Assembly: GCA_014621425.1 (NCBI GenBank)
Contig: JAANBB010000565.1
Span: 1 to 22,550, forward strand
Reading direction: 5' to 3'
DNA length: 22,550 bases
Source: Cylindrodendrum hubeiense
Lineage: Eukaryota > Ascomycota > Sordariomycetes > Hypocreales > Nectriaceae
A program made the position numbers and the translations under genes. Shown here piece after piece: positions 8,983 to 18,621 of this stretch (its first letter is position 1; every line of letters starts with the position of its first letter). The notes under the pieces are model-generated. The model ran no database searches. It worked only from the letters and a program-made list of their open reading frames with translations, and was not told where the DNA came from.

Positions 8983-11310
8983 CTAAATCATGGTCACCAA
9001 TTCCCACTTGCGCCGCGGCAGAATATTCCACAGACTGAGAAATATTATAGTATTCATGTACGATGTCCGCACTCTGATCTCTCCTTGCCTTTTCACTGGC
9101 CAGCAGTATAATCTGTACTGCCCACGAAGTTTCTTTGGCTTTGTCATCTGTCCAGCAAACACGGCAACAAGCTCAATTTCCTCTAGCCCCTCGTTCTCGG
9201 AGCTATCAGTTTGGTGTTCTTCGAGGATGCGGTAAAACCTGTCCCCGACCATGATGGAGAATGGATACTTCTGGCTCGTCATTTGGAGATCACTCGGCGG
9301 GTCGAGCATTGAACGTGCTTTGAACCCGGCGGATGGATCATACCTCACTTTGACGGTTTCCGTGTAAAACATCAAGGCGCTGTGCCTGATTGATGGAATC
9401 AAGTCCAAGGGGATATCTTTCTCTGTCACCTCTGTCTCCAACTCCGAGTTTGTCTCATTGTCATCCAGTGTTACCAGCAAATCCGCAAGCGGTTCCGGTT
9501 CACTTCGCCAGTGTGCCCCGTCACACACAGCAACTAGATCAGTGGCCGAGTTGAAGACAAAGAATGACGGGCTATGAGGACTGGGCTCATCTCCATAAAA
9601 GTCGATAAGCTGTCCGCCTTCGAGCCATCCCATCCACGACCAGCTCGGAAAGGGGACTTTAACAATAGACCCATCAGCCTGTCGGATAGGATGCATACCC
9701 TCACGCATTCGCCGGCTCTTGTGGAATTGCCACTGCCACATGAGAAACGAACCAAACGCACCATGTGGCAGGCCCCAGGAGAACTTGTGACCGCCCCATT
9801 TCTTGTCCAGGTAGTTCTGAGTCCCCAGATAGGCACGTCCCATGTCAGCTTCAAATGTAAGCCGCCGAGTGGAGAAGGCGATGGCGATGTGTTGGTATTC
9901 TAGCGGTTCGAATCCAGCGTCTTGACGATCCCCGTTGTCCATGAGGTTAGATTCGAAATGTTCTGTGGTATCCTCGCTCAGCAGGCCTTCACGACAACTC
10001 CAGTAAACCTGCTCTGAAGTAAAGAAGAGCACCCTCCGGGAGACGATTGCCTCCTGGAAGGTCCAGGCCCGCCGTGCCCATGGTGTTCGGGATATCCATT
10101 CTGGTTCTTGAAATCTGGTCTGGGGCCGAAACTGATATTTGTCGACAGAATCGATAAGCTGTACACCTCTTTTCTCGAAGTGATGTTGCTCGAGAAATCG
10201 AGTTCCTGGATGAACCCCAGGGATGCCGGAGTGGGCATCCACGCCAGATGCAGCAACGATGGTCAATACACTCTCTCCGTAGATGGAGTCCATTTTATCG
10301 ATCGTTTCCAACATGTCCGTCTCGTCATCTTGGATGATACAAAGGCTATCAACCCAGAGGTACTTGATCTGCAACCTGGCACAGACGGTGATGGCGTCGC
10401 TAATAGTGAGGGGTGGCGATGTATCTCGAAGAGACCCCGGCTTCTGTAGATTCGCAATGTTGTCCGTGGTCAGTCGCAGAAATGGCGTAGTGCCCCAGAC
10501 GTAGCTTAATGTCGCAAACTGAGGCCTTTCTTGTCCAACGACCTCCGTGACGCACATGTTTTCGATATCGACCAACCGGAGTCGTGGGATGCTGGTAGAG
10601 CTCCCCCGATGCTGGCAGACGTCATGCTTCTGATCGCAGATTCGTATCCACGCTGCGAGCGTATCAAAATCGATGAGAAGCGGCCTTGGCCGACCAAAGG
10701 CTGGCTCCAAGCTGCCGACTATCCTTTGTGGGCGCTTTTCCCAGAGCCACCCTAGCGGTCCGGAATCACCTGGTTGTTTCACACGCCAAGATTCTGCAGG
10801 ATCATAGGTGATGGTGTTATCGCCGTACTCGGTCTCGGATTTGTTTGTGACGGGGACAAGACCTCCTGGCCCGGCCCGTTGCAACACAATCTCAGTTTGC
10901 CCCTTTCCGACATGAGCGTAGACATTCATTACTGTTCTGTACGCAACTCCTTCCCAACCAAACGACCAGTTGCGAACCTCTTGCGTGCCATTGATTGTAA
11001 AACTGAGCTGGGCATTGCTTATCTCCTCCTCTGTTGGTTTTGTAGGGCTTTCGGCGGTGTACAAGCCATAGTTCTTTGCCCAAGTTGAGTCAAGTCGGAA
11101 TCGATAATCGAGAAAACCAGCTAGTTGAGCACAGAACTTGCATTCTTCGCCCTGGATACGCAAATCTTGGAGCGAAGTTGTTTTCGATGGTTCATATGAG
11201 CGGTGATGGTAGGAGTCGGTGCCAATCAATTCAACCTCGATTGAATCGCACCAGTGGATCGGTCCATCGGGGAGTGGGTCAGATTTGGGAGTTTGTGCTT
11301 CTGAAGCCAT
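8983..11310 (-). CDS. HET-domain (heterokaryon incompatibility-like) protein
   Basis: This is a single exon of 775 residues. The HET domain starts near residue 263 with FATLSYVWGTTPFLRLTTDN, followed by LTISDAITVCARLQIKYLWV and DSLCIIQDDETD, IYGESVLTIVAAS and, near residue 413, RRAWTFQEAIVSRRVLFFTS: all core blocks of the family in order. The N-terminal 260 residues include a CKFCAQL motif often found ahead of HET domains. The C-terminal 330 residues end in LPRRKWELVTMI, a usual C-terminal form in this family. HET proteins take part in fungal allorecognition and regulated cell death; whether this copy acts so is unknown. The frame is intact with no need for an intron, so it looks functional. 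TATAAAAA lies 54-61 bp upstream. It is head-to-head with the PSD-like gene. Confidence 0.92.
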   Translation of the reverse strand: MASEAQTPKSDPLPDGPIHWCDSIEVELIGTDSYHHRSYEPSKTTSLQDLRIQGEECKFCAQLAGFLDYRFRLDSTWAKNYGLYTAESPTKPTEEEISNAQLSFTINGTQEVRNWSFGWEGVAYRTVMNVYAHVGKGQTEIVLQRAGPGGLVPVTNKSETEYGDNTITYDPAESWRVKQPGDSGPLGWLWEKRPQRIVGSLEPAFGRPRPLLIDFDTLAAWIRICDQKHDVCQHRGSSTSIPRLRLVDIENMCVTEVVGQERPQFATLSYVWGTTPFLRLTTDNIANLQKPGSLRDTSPPLTISDAITVCARLQIKYLWVDSLCIIQDDETDMLETIDKMDSIYGESVLTIVAASGVDAHSGIPGVHPGTRFLEQHHFEKRGVQLIDSVDKYQFRPQTRFQEPEWISRTPWARRAWTFQEAIVSRRVLFFTSEQVYWSCREGLLSEDTTEHFESNLMDNGDRQDAGFEPLEYQHIAIAFSTRRLTFEADMGRAYLGTQNYLDKKWGGHKFSWGLPHGAFGSFLMWQWQFHKSRRMREGMHPIRQADGSIVKVPFPSWSWMGWLEGGQLIDFYGDEPSPHSPSFFVFNSATDLVAVCDGAHWRSEPEPLADLLVTLDDNETNSELETEVTEKDIPLDLIPSIRHSALMFYTETVKVRYDPSAGFKARSMLDPPSDLQMTSQKYPFSIMVGDRFYRILEEHQTDSSENEGLEEIELVAVFAGQMTKPKKLRGQYRLYCWPVKRQGEIRVRTSYMNTIIFLSLWNILPRRKWELVTMI

Positions 11311-11363
11311 GGTTTAACGAATATGATGAGCATGTAGATGATGATTTTACATGGCGGATAATG

Positions 11364-11371
11364 TTTTTATA
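11364..11371 (-). promoter_or_regulatory. TATA box of the HET gene
   Basis: On the minus strand this reads TATAAAAA, 54-61 bp upstream of the ATG at 11310. Confidence 0.5.
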
Positions 11372-11373
11372 CT

Positions 11374-11394
11374 GTGGTGAGTGGTGAGTGGTGA
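11374..11394 (+). repeat. Short tandem repeat (GTGGTGA)3
   Basis: Three perfect 7-bp copies lie immediately upstream of the HET TATA box. It is probably replication slippage in the promoter; a regulatory effect is possible but not shown. Confidence 0.5.
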
Positions 11395-12422
11395 GAGTGG
11401 CTCAGCTGATGCCTGATGGTACCGCCACTCTTAGCGGCATTTTTGGGATTGTAAGGCTGAGCTCTAAGGCAGATGTAAGGCGGGTTGGGTTAGGATTGAA
11501 TGCTTGGCGTACCAAAGACCCTTTTTTGTGCATGTCACGGACAAATCGCGCTTATCAAGATATATGTGCGAAGGATAGTCGATGTATTTTAGGATTTCGA
11601 ACGCAAGCAAACGCGAAACGATGTTCAAGGCATGACTACACTGAAGCTAAGCGATCATCGCCACGCAAAAAACTCCCCAAAAGTCCCGCAGCCAATCCCC
11701 ACACAATTCCAACATCCTCATCTGCCAATTGTCATGGTTTCCTTTCACCTTTCCTGACTCCCTATAATCCATAGGATCTGGTGCTACATGTTCAAATAGG
11801 AAATCACACAGCCTGCTGTCTCCTGAGGCGCTGTTCAAGTCTTCTGGACTCCATCCGGAATTGGAACCGTTCGAATTACCCTTTTAATCGCGGATCGTCG
11901 CACCTGTCTTCTAGATGAGGACATGCTAGAGCTCATTCAGCACCTAACTGCTTTCGGTCTCAAAATGGAACCCATCAATTCGGTACAGGGGATTGAAAGA
12001 AGGCCATGATGGAATTGAAGTTGGCGGCACGAATAATGCGCTCACTGGACTTTGCACAATAAAGCAACTGAACCCTTGTCGAGCACGTCAAGTGGCGGAA
12101 ACCTTTGTGATTGAGGCTTGAGAGCGGGAAGTGAAACATTTTTAGCAATGAGTACGTCATAATGACCCTCAGATCTGTTGTGCCGCACTAAGCTGAGTGG
12201 CGCCAAGAAACCTGAAAGATCTAGACATCTCGGCAGATCGGCAATGGGCCCTTGACGCGTCTTACTCAAAGCGATTGGAAGATGTGGCTGATAATATTCC
12301 CAAGTGCCGACAGCCGGAGTAGCTTAAGCTTTTAGCTTGCACGACGCCTCATTGAACGGGTAGGACGGATCCAAAGGTGCGAGTACGAGATCTTCATAGT
12401 CACCGCATGAGTTCGGACCAAT

Positions 12423-12430
12423 TGACGTCA
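12423..12430. promoter_or_regulatory. CRE palindrome TGACGTCA upstream of the PSD-like gene
   Basis: This perfect bZIP (ATF/CREB) consensus lies 214 bp upstream of the ATG at 12644, followed at once by a related GCGTCA half-site (12431-12436). It suggests control by a stress- or cAMP-linked bZIP factor; this is inference from the motif. Confidence 0.45.
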
Positions 12431-12544
12431 GCGTCAACATTAATTTACATCATTCTACATTACCTACAGAGTGTGGAGTGGATTTGGAAAGAGGGGCTTA
12501 TCTTCAATCATTCCTTGCTTCTGCCGTATATTTTTGAGAGTCTT

Positions 12545-12551
12545 TATATAT
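12545..12551 (+). promoter_or_regulatory. TATA box of the PSD-like gene
   Basis: TATATAT lies 93-99 bp upstream of the ATG at 12644. Confidence 0.45.
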
Positions 12552-12643
12552 CACGAGAACCACCGCGTGGCAGCTCCGATACTTCAACTTGTCAGCAGTC
12601 GAACTCATACACCCCACATTGAAGTCGAATCACCAATCACAAA

Positions 12644-14187
12644 ATGGTTGTACAACACGGCGAAGAGCATCATATTCCTCACAAGCACCGGGTCAACAAG
12701 TATGTCAAACTTTCTGAAGAACCTAGGAATAGTCGTCGGAGTAGGCACATTGGGGCAAATGCTAATCGAGCGTGAAGACCTGGTGCTTGGCTCCCGGCTG
12801 ACCATCGCATTCACCGAGAATACCTGCGCCGCATCACCAAGCATGTCGACGCGAACCCGCAGAAGTTGATCCCTGTCCTGCAAGAGTTCAAAGAATTCAT
12901 TGAGACGACGCCGCGCGTATACATGTACTTTGTGCAGATGTTCAACGAGATCCCGCGGAAGCCGCCCTACATGAAAGACCCTGTAGGCACCCAGCAAATT
13001 CGCGACTACCACCACATGCTGAGTGTGTTTAATCACATCCTGAGCAAGTCACCTGAATGGACGGATGCGGCGGAGGGCGTGGGCATGGTTGGCGTGCCAA
13101 TGTGCGCGATCCTTGATTATCCCATGGGCACTCCAAGGTCAGTTCCAAGTTAAGGATGAGACGCAGGGATGGTAGAACTAACGGACTGCAACCAGTGGAT
13201 TTGCCGCCTTTTTAGATCCGGATGTGAACCGGATGCTCAAGAAAGTCCTCAATGAATGGGGCAAGTACCTGCAGACACCCGAGTCAGCCGAAGTGCTGGG
13301 ACATCATGAGCTCGGATGGTTTGGCAAGACGGCTGTGCGAGACCTCATGGCGGTAGCTAATGGTCCATATAAAACCTCTTTCAAGTTCGAAGAAATGTAT
13401 GTCTGCGAACCGTCAGAAAAGTATTACGGTTTCAAATCTTGGGATGGTAAGTTTCATCTAGTCGAGATGGTTCCCTCCTAACCAACGTTTCATCGCTCAT
13501 GCTCTACTAGATTTCTTCACCCGTCAGGTCCGGGATAGAGCTCGCCCGGTAGCATCTCCTGAGGACGACAATGTCATCGCCAACGCTTGCGAGTCGCGCG
13601 TGTACAATATCGAATACGATGTGAAGCTTCGTGACAAGTTCTTCATCAAAGGCCAGCCTTACTCTCTAATTGACATGATGGCCAACGACCCTCTGGCTCA
13701 CCAATTTGCCGGCGGTACCGTCTATCAGGCCTTCCTCTCGGCACTTTCATATCATCGCTGGCATGCACCTGTGTCTGGTACGGTACGCCGTGCTTTTGTT
13801 CAGGACGGGACCTACTTTAGTGAACCGCTGTTTGAAGGCGTGGGCGATCCCACTGTGTCGGAGATCGATGAGGGAGGCATTGCCGTGGCACAAGGCTACT
13901 TGTCTGCGCTCGCTACGCGCGCGATCATCGTGTTCGAGGCAGACAATATTGATCTCGGGCTAGTTGGGTTTATTGGCATCGGGATGGACGAGGTTAGCAC
14001 CTGCGACATCAAGGTCAAAGAGGGACAGCGGGTTAAGAAGGGCCAGGAGATTGGCATGTTCCACTTCGGAGGATCTAGCCACTGCCTTATCGTCCGCAAA
14101 GGTGTCAAGCTTGAGGGACTCCCGGAAGTTGGAAGGAAGGAGAATGTGCCAGTCCGGGGACGCTTAGCAACTGTGAAGCTTAGTTGA
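12644..14187 (+). CDS. Phosphatidylserine-decarboxylase-like enzyme with GGSS processing motif (PsiD-like)
   Basis: The structure is join(12644..12699, 12778..13137, 13196..13446, 13511..14187), 447 residues. Intron 1 (GTATGT donor, GCTAATC branch, AAG acceptor) removes an in-frame TGA and yields KPGAWLPADHRIHREYL; intron 2 has GTCAGT/CAG and intron 3 GTAAGT/TAG. The N-terminal region (PRVYMYFVQMFNEIPRKPPY, IRDYHHMLSVFNHIL) matches the PSDC domain that precedes the catalytic domain in soluble fungal PSD-like proteins. The catalytic part has SWDDFFTRQV, YHRWHAPVSG (His304, His307) and FHFGGSSHCLI with GGSS at 409-412. PSD family enzymes cut themselves at such a motif to make a pyruvoyl cofactor, here leaving an alpha chain of about 37 residues. 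Classical PSDs have LGST; GGSS and the 447-residue length resemble the tryptophan decarboxylase PsiD. No transmembrane anchor is seen, so a soluble amino-acid decarboxylase is more likely than a membrane PSD. The actual substrate is unknown. Confidence 0.9.
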
Positions 14188-15147
14188 ATTTCAATCAAGC
14201 GTTTAGTTGACGTTTAGTAATTCCGAGATGTATTGGTCTTTCCTTTGAGGGGATTGATTCGAGTTCTGATTCCCAGTATTTCACGTTCCTATTATGCCGC
14301 CCATGGGATGAACACGGTGTGGGGTAAGGGGGACCCTGAGGGCTCCATCGGTCGGCACTTCGACCTTCTTTCCGTGGCACTGTTCCCAACCGAGGCAAAG
14401 TGGAAGTGATGATCTTTGAAAATTAAGCCTCAAGTCACAACTGCTTCCTCCTCTGGTGGGCTTACCGTTGAAAATTCAATCTTCAGTGTGCAACCTTTTA
14501 TCCCTTACTCAGTAAATCCGACCCAAATTTTATTTCTCAATTTAATCCAGATGTCCTTTGCGGCCTGCTCAGTGCCTTGGTGCCCAGCTTGTCTGCCGAA
14601 TCAATTCCATGACAAGAAAACTAGTTAAAATCAACTCAACTGGTTTAAACCGTCTTTATATTCGTTAAGCTATTTGGGATAGAATACATGAAGAACAAAT
14701 TGGAAAGATAACAAAGAAATTGGAACAAAAAAACCATGCCTCACATCTCATAATCCTTTGACCTAACTCGTCAACTTGGGATCATATTCACTCTGTCGAT
14801 AGCTCTCTTCCTATCCTTCGAGATACCGCTTCTCGAATTCAAATCAACATATCCAGGCCCCACATATTGGAATTGGTTGAACTCTTCCGACCTAGGTCAA
14901 TCTTCCCGGAATTAATACTCCACGTCAGATTTTTCTTTAGCTTGAGCATATTCGAGGCGCATGTATACGCGCCCAATATTATCGAAAACGCTTGCTCGAA
15001 ACGCAATAGATCATTTAATGCAGGCTTTGACATATTAGAAATGCCATCTTCACTTACCCTCTCAGTGTTACAACTTGTTAGTATCTGCTGAGCTTAAGTA
15101 TCCTCAATAAAGTTCGTCCAGGGGAAATATCCCTGTATAAACCAAGC
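14188..15147. other. Intergenic stretch between convergent PSD-like and zinc-finger genes
   Basis: It contains the 3' regions of two convergent genes and no gene I can support. Short frames on both strands (14195-14398, 14416-14628, 14839-15091) have no recognisable content. The middle part is AT-rich. Confidence 0.5.
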
Positions 15148-17088
15148 TTAAGTCGTTGATACATGGGACAAGAGGTCGGTTGCGTTCGACGACGCCTCCA
15201 TAGACAGGGTACTCATTCTTCGAGCCCTCTCGCCAAAGGCTGTACTAGTTTGTGTGCCGTTATTTGCGGTTTCACTGCTTCCAGTACCTCCATTGCTCTT
15301 CGCCTCTTCGCTACCCCCATTCCGGTTGCTCGTAGTTCGACTACCTGATATTCCATTGCTTCCAACATCAGCGGGGCCATTAGCGGCTTTACGACTTCTC
15401 TCGCCACTATGAATTTCAGTCCCATTCTTATTTTGAGACTCATTCTTGGTCCCAGTCGCTTTGTTCGCGGCATTGCTGTTCACACGTCTCTGTGGATAAT
15501 TCTCAAAGCTCTGTTTCCACCATAGCGAAAATATGTCTTGAACAGCAGCATAAGCCACGCTCCTGACGGCATCGTCATCCATCATGCCACTTGGGAGCTT
15601 ATCTATGAGACCTTTTTGGACAATTTTCCCGCCCTGTCTCTCTACAAACTCGCGGAAGCTACTCATATCCTCAGAAAGAGAATTTATCATATACGGCGAG
15701 CTGGGCCGTTCTGTGTCTGGAAATAGTAGATTGAAGATTTCGTACCACTGTTCCTCTTCTGACTGCTTTTGGTTCGCACGTTTTGCCCGTAGTTGTTTCT
15801 CCTGTGTTGAAGTCATTCCATCCGGCTGCTCTTCTGCGGGACGTTTCTTGCAGGATTGTGCCCGGATATGCCCATCACGGCTTTCATCGTTGTCAAACAC
15901 ATCCATGCAGACGGGACAGTGAAGTGGCTGCAGGTGATGTCTGAACAAATGTTGTTTTACATAGGAAATACGCGTCAATAGGTATCCATGGCACCGCTTG
16001 TGGACGATTGGGTCTTTCTTATAGAATGGACAGGCAAGAGGCGTAAGCTGACGGTCTTCGTTCTTTTTCCGCTTGGCCTGGTTTGTGTCGACTTGATCTT
16101 CGTTGTTGTGTGAGTTGCCAGTAACCTCATCTAAAGGCCGCTTCTTCTGACCTTTGGTCGAAGCCTGGCCTTTATCACCTTCTGTCTGTCTTGATGAGGA
16201 AACTTCCGGTTCTGGGCTTGACCTGCTACTCTCTGGTGACGATGCCATGGTGACGATAACTTGATTGGGCAACCGAACTTGGTCTGTTGGAATAACTGGG
16301 CTGGACGCCGTACTCGAGGCAGAGAAACCATCTCCGATGTGAAGTGGTGAGGAAATATATGGGTCGTAGTCATTCCACCCCGTAACACTTTCAGGCGAGG
16401 GTGACGCTTCTGTCGAAGAAGAAAGTGCTTCTGTCGAAGGTGGAGGCGATGCGTCGGTTGAAGGAGAACTTGCGGCCGAAGTGGATTTCGATCGTTCTGT
16501 TGAGTTTTCGGAGACACTTTCAGATAGATACTCGGTAGTGTAATCGGTTGAAGTAGTAGTCACACCATGCATCCAACTAGGGTCTGGCATAGCAGCTGTC
16601 TCCACCTCCGAGTCGGTAGTCCCTTGATCTAAAACGGAATCGGAGGAATCGGAGGAATTGCTATCAAGCCTGCCGTTCTCTTGTCGGATAGGGAACCCAT
16701 ATCCTGCGTTCACACTGCGAGTGCTCATTGTGTCTTGCTGAGTAAGTGAGGGGAGTGCCGTCCTGGTGGGAACCGGTATTCGGGGTGGGATGTCGTTGTT
16801 CACGAGCCGGTTCGAGTGCGAATAGTTTTCTGAGTAGCTTCTAACCCACGAGTCAAGGACTCCATCTTGATTCTCAACAGGGCTCTTTGGTTGTGGTTCT
16901 GGGTCGGCCTGTTCCACGTCCGTCTGGCTAAGAGGCGGTCTGGGGATGTCGGCCCAGCTGCCAACGCCGTGAACACTTGAATCGTCATCAACAATTTGGG
17001 GTTGATAGATACCGCCGCCCATATTGCTGCAACTTTGGAAGGGCGACGCTTCAACAGCACTGTGGACGGGCAGACACTCGCCTTTCAT
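15148..17088 (-). CDS. C2H2-like zinc-finger protein with Ser/Thr-rich N-terminus (expanded fungal family)
   Basis: This is a single exon of up to 646 residues; a second Met at residue 23 (MGGGIYQ, 17022) is an alternative start and lies at a more usual distance from the AATAAATA-like element near 17115. Residues 1-330 are disordered and rich in Ser, Thr, Glu and Pro, with degenerate SSTEASPS-type repeats near 210-240. A basic stretch (GQKKRPLDE, then KRKKNED) precedes the conserved core at about 350-416: LACPFYKKDPIVHKRC, RISYVKQHLFRHH, HCPVCMDVF and RDGHIRAQSC. These give paired Cys/His ligands typical of a degenerate zinc-finger family expanded in Pezizomycotina. WYEIFNLLFPDTERPSSPY follows, also conserved in that family. 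The C-terminus is Asn/Ser/Gly-rich. It is probably nuclear or a scaffold; its function is not known. Confidence 0.8.
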   Translation of the reverse strand: MKGECLPVHSAVEASPFQSCSNMGGGIYQPQIVDDDSSVHGVGSWADIPRPPLSQTDVEQADPEPQPKSPVENQDGVLDSWVRSYSENYSHSNRLVNNDIPPRIPVPTRTALPSLTQQDTMSTRSVNAGYGFPIRQENGRLDSNSSDSSDSVLDQGTTDSEVETAAMPDPSWMHGVTTTSTDYTTEYLSESVSENSTERSKSTSAASSPSTDASPPPSTEALSSSTEASPSPESVTGWNDYDPYISSPLHIGDGFSASSTASSPVIPTDQVRLPNQVIVTMASSPESSRSSPEPEVSSSRQTEGDKGQASTKGQKKRPLDEVTGNSHNNEDQVDTNQAKRKKNEDRQLTPLACPFYKKDPIVHKRCHGYLLTRISYVKQHLFRHHLQPLHCPVCMDVFDNDESRDGHIRAQSCKKRPAEEQPDGMTSTQEKQLRAKRANQKQSEEEQWYEIFNLLFPDTERPSSPYMINSLSEDMSSFREFVERQGGKIVQKGLIDKLPSGMMDDDAVRSVAYAAVQDIFSLWWKQSFENYPQRRVNSNAANKATGTKNESQNKNGTEIHSGERSRKAANGPADVGSNGISGSRTTSNRNGGSEEAKSNGGTGSSETANNGTQTSTAFGERARRMSTLSMEASSNATDLLSHVSTT

Positions 17089-17858
17089 TCACCCGACTTA
17101 ATGGTCAGGCGGGTATTTATTCACGACAAAGGCGGCCCGGTGCCTCGGGTAAAGGAGGGTGGCCTCGTAGCCTCGCCGGTCCTGGACGCCTTTTTGCCTT
17201 GTCTCTGCCCTCTTCAATCTCGATGCCTTTGCAGCAGTCAGCACAGTGGTTTGCAAGGCAAAATGGGAATAATCAGGCGTCGACGAAGGTTGGCAAAGTG
17301 GAAAAACCAGGCAGGGTGATATCACGTCGCGGTGTTGGGAGGGGGCTGAGACATATGGCACTCTGCAGCTGTGACTGGTCCACTCTGCAGCAGCTTACGC
17401 CCGCCTAATCACATCTCATCACAAGCGTGACGAGTCGAGCACAGTAAGCAGGTGCGCGACCAGTGGCCACGTACTTTACGACAGGGGCCACCCTGGGCGA
17501 GGACAGATCGGCGGTGGTTTGGGGGAAGTCGGGCGAAAAGTCATGCCATCCAACTTGTCACAGTTGTGCTCTCGCCATGTCTGTGGGCTCTGGATTGTGA
17601 CGAGCGTGGACTGCCGCAGCTGTGGGCTTGCCAGGGGGTCTCGGCCGCCGCGTCGTCCTGCAGTCTGGCTCTGCAGTCTGGGTTTAAGGGGACTCGGCCG
17701 CTCCCTCGTTTGTGTGTTTTTTGTTTCCGTCCTTTTCAACCTTTATTGTTCCTCCTTTGATGCTGTGAAAGACAGTGGATAACAAGACATCGGCACGTAC
17801 AAGTCTCGGCACGCACGGCTACGGTTTGAGCAGGTCCCGCTCCGGCTCGGGCCTGAAA
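17089..17858. other. Divergent promoter region, GC-rich
   Basis: Overlapping frames on both strands have shadow-like Arg/Pro/Ser content, and I accept none as a gene. A pyrimidine-rich tract at about 17717-17760 precedes the small plus-strand gene, a common feature of fungal promoters. Confidence 0.4.
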
Positions 17859-18404
17859 ATGGTCTCGGACATGGCTGCGCGGCCTCCGGACAGGGCCACA
17901 CCCCCGTCTCAGCCACACGCCCCCCGGGGAGAGCCCCAAGGCCCCCCCATCTCCACCATCCCCACCTCTTCCGTCTCCCCCGTCTCTCAGCTCCGAAAGC
18001 GTTCGAGCTGCCGTGGGAAGTGTTTCCACCCATGTTGGCAATGGTAACCTGTATGGCTTTCGTCTTCCCTCTCGCGTACAGTACACAGTCTGAGATATCA
18101 TGGCAGGACCGATCCTCCGCGGGCAGAACCACTGGCCGACTTCTACAGCCAACTCAACAGCCAATCCGACAGCCAACCCGACAGCCAACCCTACAGCCAA
18201 CAGCATTTTCTCTTCAGCCCCCCCGATGACGGACCGGTGAACGAGCGATTGGCATTTCGCTATGCCATTGGCGATAACATGTTTGGGCAAGACAGTGCCG
18301 ACCAGACAAAGAGGAGAGCAGAAAGGGACGCGGAACAGAGGGCCGACAAGGCGATGCAAGACTACGACAAGAAATTCACTTCAACGCCAGACACTACACC
18401 ATGA
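17859..18404 (+). CDS. Probable small protein with CX3CX3CWQW motif, two exons
   Basis: Proposed structure is join(17859..18043, 18107..18404), 160 residues. The two open stretches are in the same frame, separated by a TAA at 18045-18047 that lies inside a 63-nt intron (donor GTAACC, acceptor GGCAG). Splicing gives SSCRGKCFHPCWQWTDPP. The N-terminal half is Pro/Ser-rich; residues near 75-95 are SQPD-type repeats encoded by a 12-bp tandem repeat. The C-terminal half looks like a real folded or helical segment (NERLAFRYAIGDNMFGQD, then RRAERDAEQRADKAMQDY) and ends in TSTPDTTP. No single frame spans both exons from an ATG, so longest-frame searches miss it. I cannot name the family. The ATG at 17859 is the first after an in-frame stop. 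It is convergent with the CDF gene. Donor and branch are weaker than in the other introns here, so the model needs support. Confidence 0.5.
18145..18204 (+). repeat. Five-copy 12-bp tandem repeat (ACAGCCAACCCG-type)
   Basis: Five consecutive 12-bp units (18145, 18157, 18169, 18181, 18193) differ mainly in their last four bases. In the proposed small gene they encode four-residue SQ-containing repeats (SQSD, SQPD, SQPY). Because 12 is a multiple of three, copy change keeps frame. Confidence 0.85.
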
Positions 18405-18621
18405 CTTGGATAGAACGGCAGAAAAATATTGGAAAACAGAAAAAGGTAGGAAAAAAAACGGGAAAATAAGAAAATCTTTGCTCAAATCCGTCCAGGCTCA
18501 TTCAATCGCTAAGCTTGGCGTGGATTGAGGCGAGTAGATGGTTCGTATCCCGAGAACGGAGTGACTTGTAATGTAGACCACATTGTCTGGGTATCCGCAC
18601 TTAAATGACACGCCCACCTGA

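Larger units (their letters stand above)
11311..12643. other. Divergent promoter region between HET and PSD-like genes
   Basis: It holds no gene I can support. A 128-codon plus frame at 11388-11774 and smaller frames lack recognisable content. It contains the HET TATA box, a (GTGGTGA)3 run, and on the right a CRE palindrome and TATA box for the PSD-like gene. Confidence 0.5.

Noticed and set aside
8983..9130. Intron near the 3' end of the HET gene
   Set aside because: The unspliced reading already ends in a family-like LPRRKWELVTMI, and candidate donors are weak or give introns under 40 nt.
11388..11774. 128-codon plus-strand frame in the HET/PSD-like intergenic region
   Set aside because: It starts in the HET promoter repeat and has no domain-like features.
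1928..14187. Complete biosynthetic gene cluster
   Set aside because: No PKS, NRPS, terpene cyclase, prenyltransferase or methyltransferase is visible; only single tailoring-type genes are present.
18020..18229. Frame with QPTRQPT repeats, and minus frame 17736-18359 with VGLAVGLAV repeats
   Set aside because: Both are other-frame readings of the 12-bp repeat; the frame that continues into a charged, protein-like C-terminus is preferred.
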